A stretch of 5,211 bases of DNA from an archaeon (GTDB lineage: Archaea; B1Sed10-29; WALL01): contig JAUVIW010000069.1 of assembly GCA_030592525.1 (NCBI GenBank), positions 1 through 5,211 on the forward strand, written 5' to 3'. Every line of letters begins with the position of its first letter. Position 1 is the stretch's first letter. The notes below the pieces were generated by a model, which had not been told where the DNA came from, did no database searches, and saw nothing but the letters and a program-made list of their open reading frames with translations. Below are positions 4,887 to 5,211 of the stretch, piece by piece. The position numbers and the translations under genes are program-made.

Positions 4887-5156
4887 ATGCAAGCAAGCAA
4901 TTATACCAAGCTCTCGACCGAAGCAGTGCTGTTCTACGCAGTGATTTTCGTGGCGTCCTTTGCGCTCACACACTTCGTTGCGCCCCTCGCGTTCATACTC
5001 CTCGGCTCGGCGTTTATATTCATGGCCCCGTTCATGGTCATCGAGCGCGCGAGCATGCCTTTCAAAGTGCTTAGGCATGACGCAGTGTCCATTGCACTGG
5101 GAATGCTGCTTGTCTTCGTCGGCGGCTCGTGCTGGCTGGCTGCTACCCTAGTCTGA
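4887..5156 (+). CDS. Small three-helix membrane protein, unknown function
   Basis: This gene encodes 89 residues that I cannot assign to a family. After a short polar N-terminus there are hydrophobic segments at about 13-30 (AVLFYAVIFVASFALTHF), 33-52 and 66-88, separated by one charged loop (ERASMPFKVLRHD, 53-65). There is no cleavable signal peptide and no recognisable catalytic motif. Positive charges in the 53-65 loop would place it on the cytoplasmic side if the positive-inside rule holds, leaving the N-terminus also cytoplasmic and the C-terminus outside. The start is supported by AAGGTG at 4874-4879. It is divergent from the MBL gene, and its last 14 bp overlap the end of a convergent gene that looks like a membrane-embedded polyprenol kinase. 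A functional link to that membrane-lipid gene is only a guess. Confidence 0.7.
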   Translation: MQASNYTKLSTEAVLFYAVIFVASFALTHFVAPLAFILLGSAFIFMAPFMVIERASMPFKVLRHDAVSIALGMLLVFVGGSCWLAATLV

Positions 5157-5211
5157 CGAGCGTGAGGAACGCGCCGACTATCACTGGAATGCTTATGTTG
5201 TCGTTCAGCGG
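5143..5211 (-). CDS. C-terminal end of a dolichol/phytol kinase-like membrane protein (partial)
   Basis: The minus strand from the right edge has an open frame for the last 22 residues of a protein, stopping with TAG at 5143-5145. The visible end starts PLNDNISIPVIVG and continues hydrophobically (AFLTLV) to RLG. The NDN-x-x-I-P signature followed by a short membrane segment is how CTP-dependent dolichol/phytol kinases (SEC59/COG0170 type) commonly end; these integral membrane enzymes phosphorylate polyprenols for lipid-linked glycan or isoprenoid salvage. Only the tail is visible, so the assignment rests on one motif. The end overlaps the stop region of the small membrane protein gene by 14 bp in convergent orientation. 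Confidence 0.5.
   Translation of the reverse strand, partial: PLNDNISIPVIVGAFLTLVRLG

Noticed and set aside
4342..4944. 200-residue plus-strand open frame opposite the MBL gene
   Set aside because: It is a shadow of the GC-rich MBL coding strand: no motif, and it covers the promoter region of that gene. The opposite frame has a complete catalytic motif set.
1..5211. CRISPR array
   Set aside because: No regularly spaced near-identical repeats of 20 bases or more were seen; the 120-nt modules are too degenerate and too long.

Overview
The window reads as archaeal chromosomal DNA. The genes sit behind archaeal-type TATA boxes, and three of them start about 27 bp from the TATA centre, which is leaderless geometry. 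Others carry short GGTGG/AGGTG-like Shine-Dalgarno elements. The gene set fits too: a dihydrouridine synthase, a COG1236-type metallo-beta-lactamase (MBL) nuclease, and a C-terminal scrap resembling dolichol/phytol kinase. Most of the DNA is GC-rich. The lineage cannot be fixed from this window; a small-genome or uncultured euryarchaeal/DPANN-like archaeon is only a guess.

Left part (1-718): a plus-strand gene (84-665) for a 193-residue protein of unknown family. It has a plausible PD-(D/E)XK nuclease core and its own TATA box. It converges on the next gene.

Centre (719-2438): an AT-rich minus-strand gene encodes a RelA/SpoT-type (p)ppGpp synthetase-domain protein with its synthetase motifs intact and no hydrolase domain. 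Its composition is unlike its neighbours, suggesting horizontal acquisition. Upstream lies a 150-bp regulatory stretch with three TTTTGCGC repeats at near-integral helical spacing. It also holds a perfect 8-bp inverted repeat that brackets a plus-strand TATA box. That promoter points into about 460 bp (roughly 1975-2440) with no convincing protein gene but many strong stem-loops, including a perfect 11-bp long-range helix, a C(UUCG)G hairpin and a second long-range GC helix. A motif recurs there every 120-122 nt. This is best explained as a large structured non-coding RNA of unrecognised family, and it is the most interesting object here.

Right part (2439-5211): three minus-strand genes in a row encode an MBL-fold exonuclease, a small unknown protein with a lysine-rich tail, and a tRNA-dihydrouridine synthase. 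Each appears to have its own TATA box, so they are co-oriented but not necessarily one operon. Together they suggest RNA/tRNA maturation or nucleic-acid metabolism. Divergent from the MBL gene is a small three-helix membrane protein (4887-5156). Its 3' end overlaps the 3' end of a truncated, converging minus-strand gene whose last 22 residues look like the dolichol/phytol kinase C-terminus.
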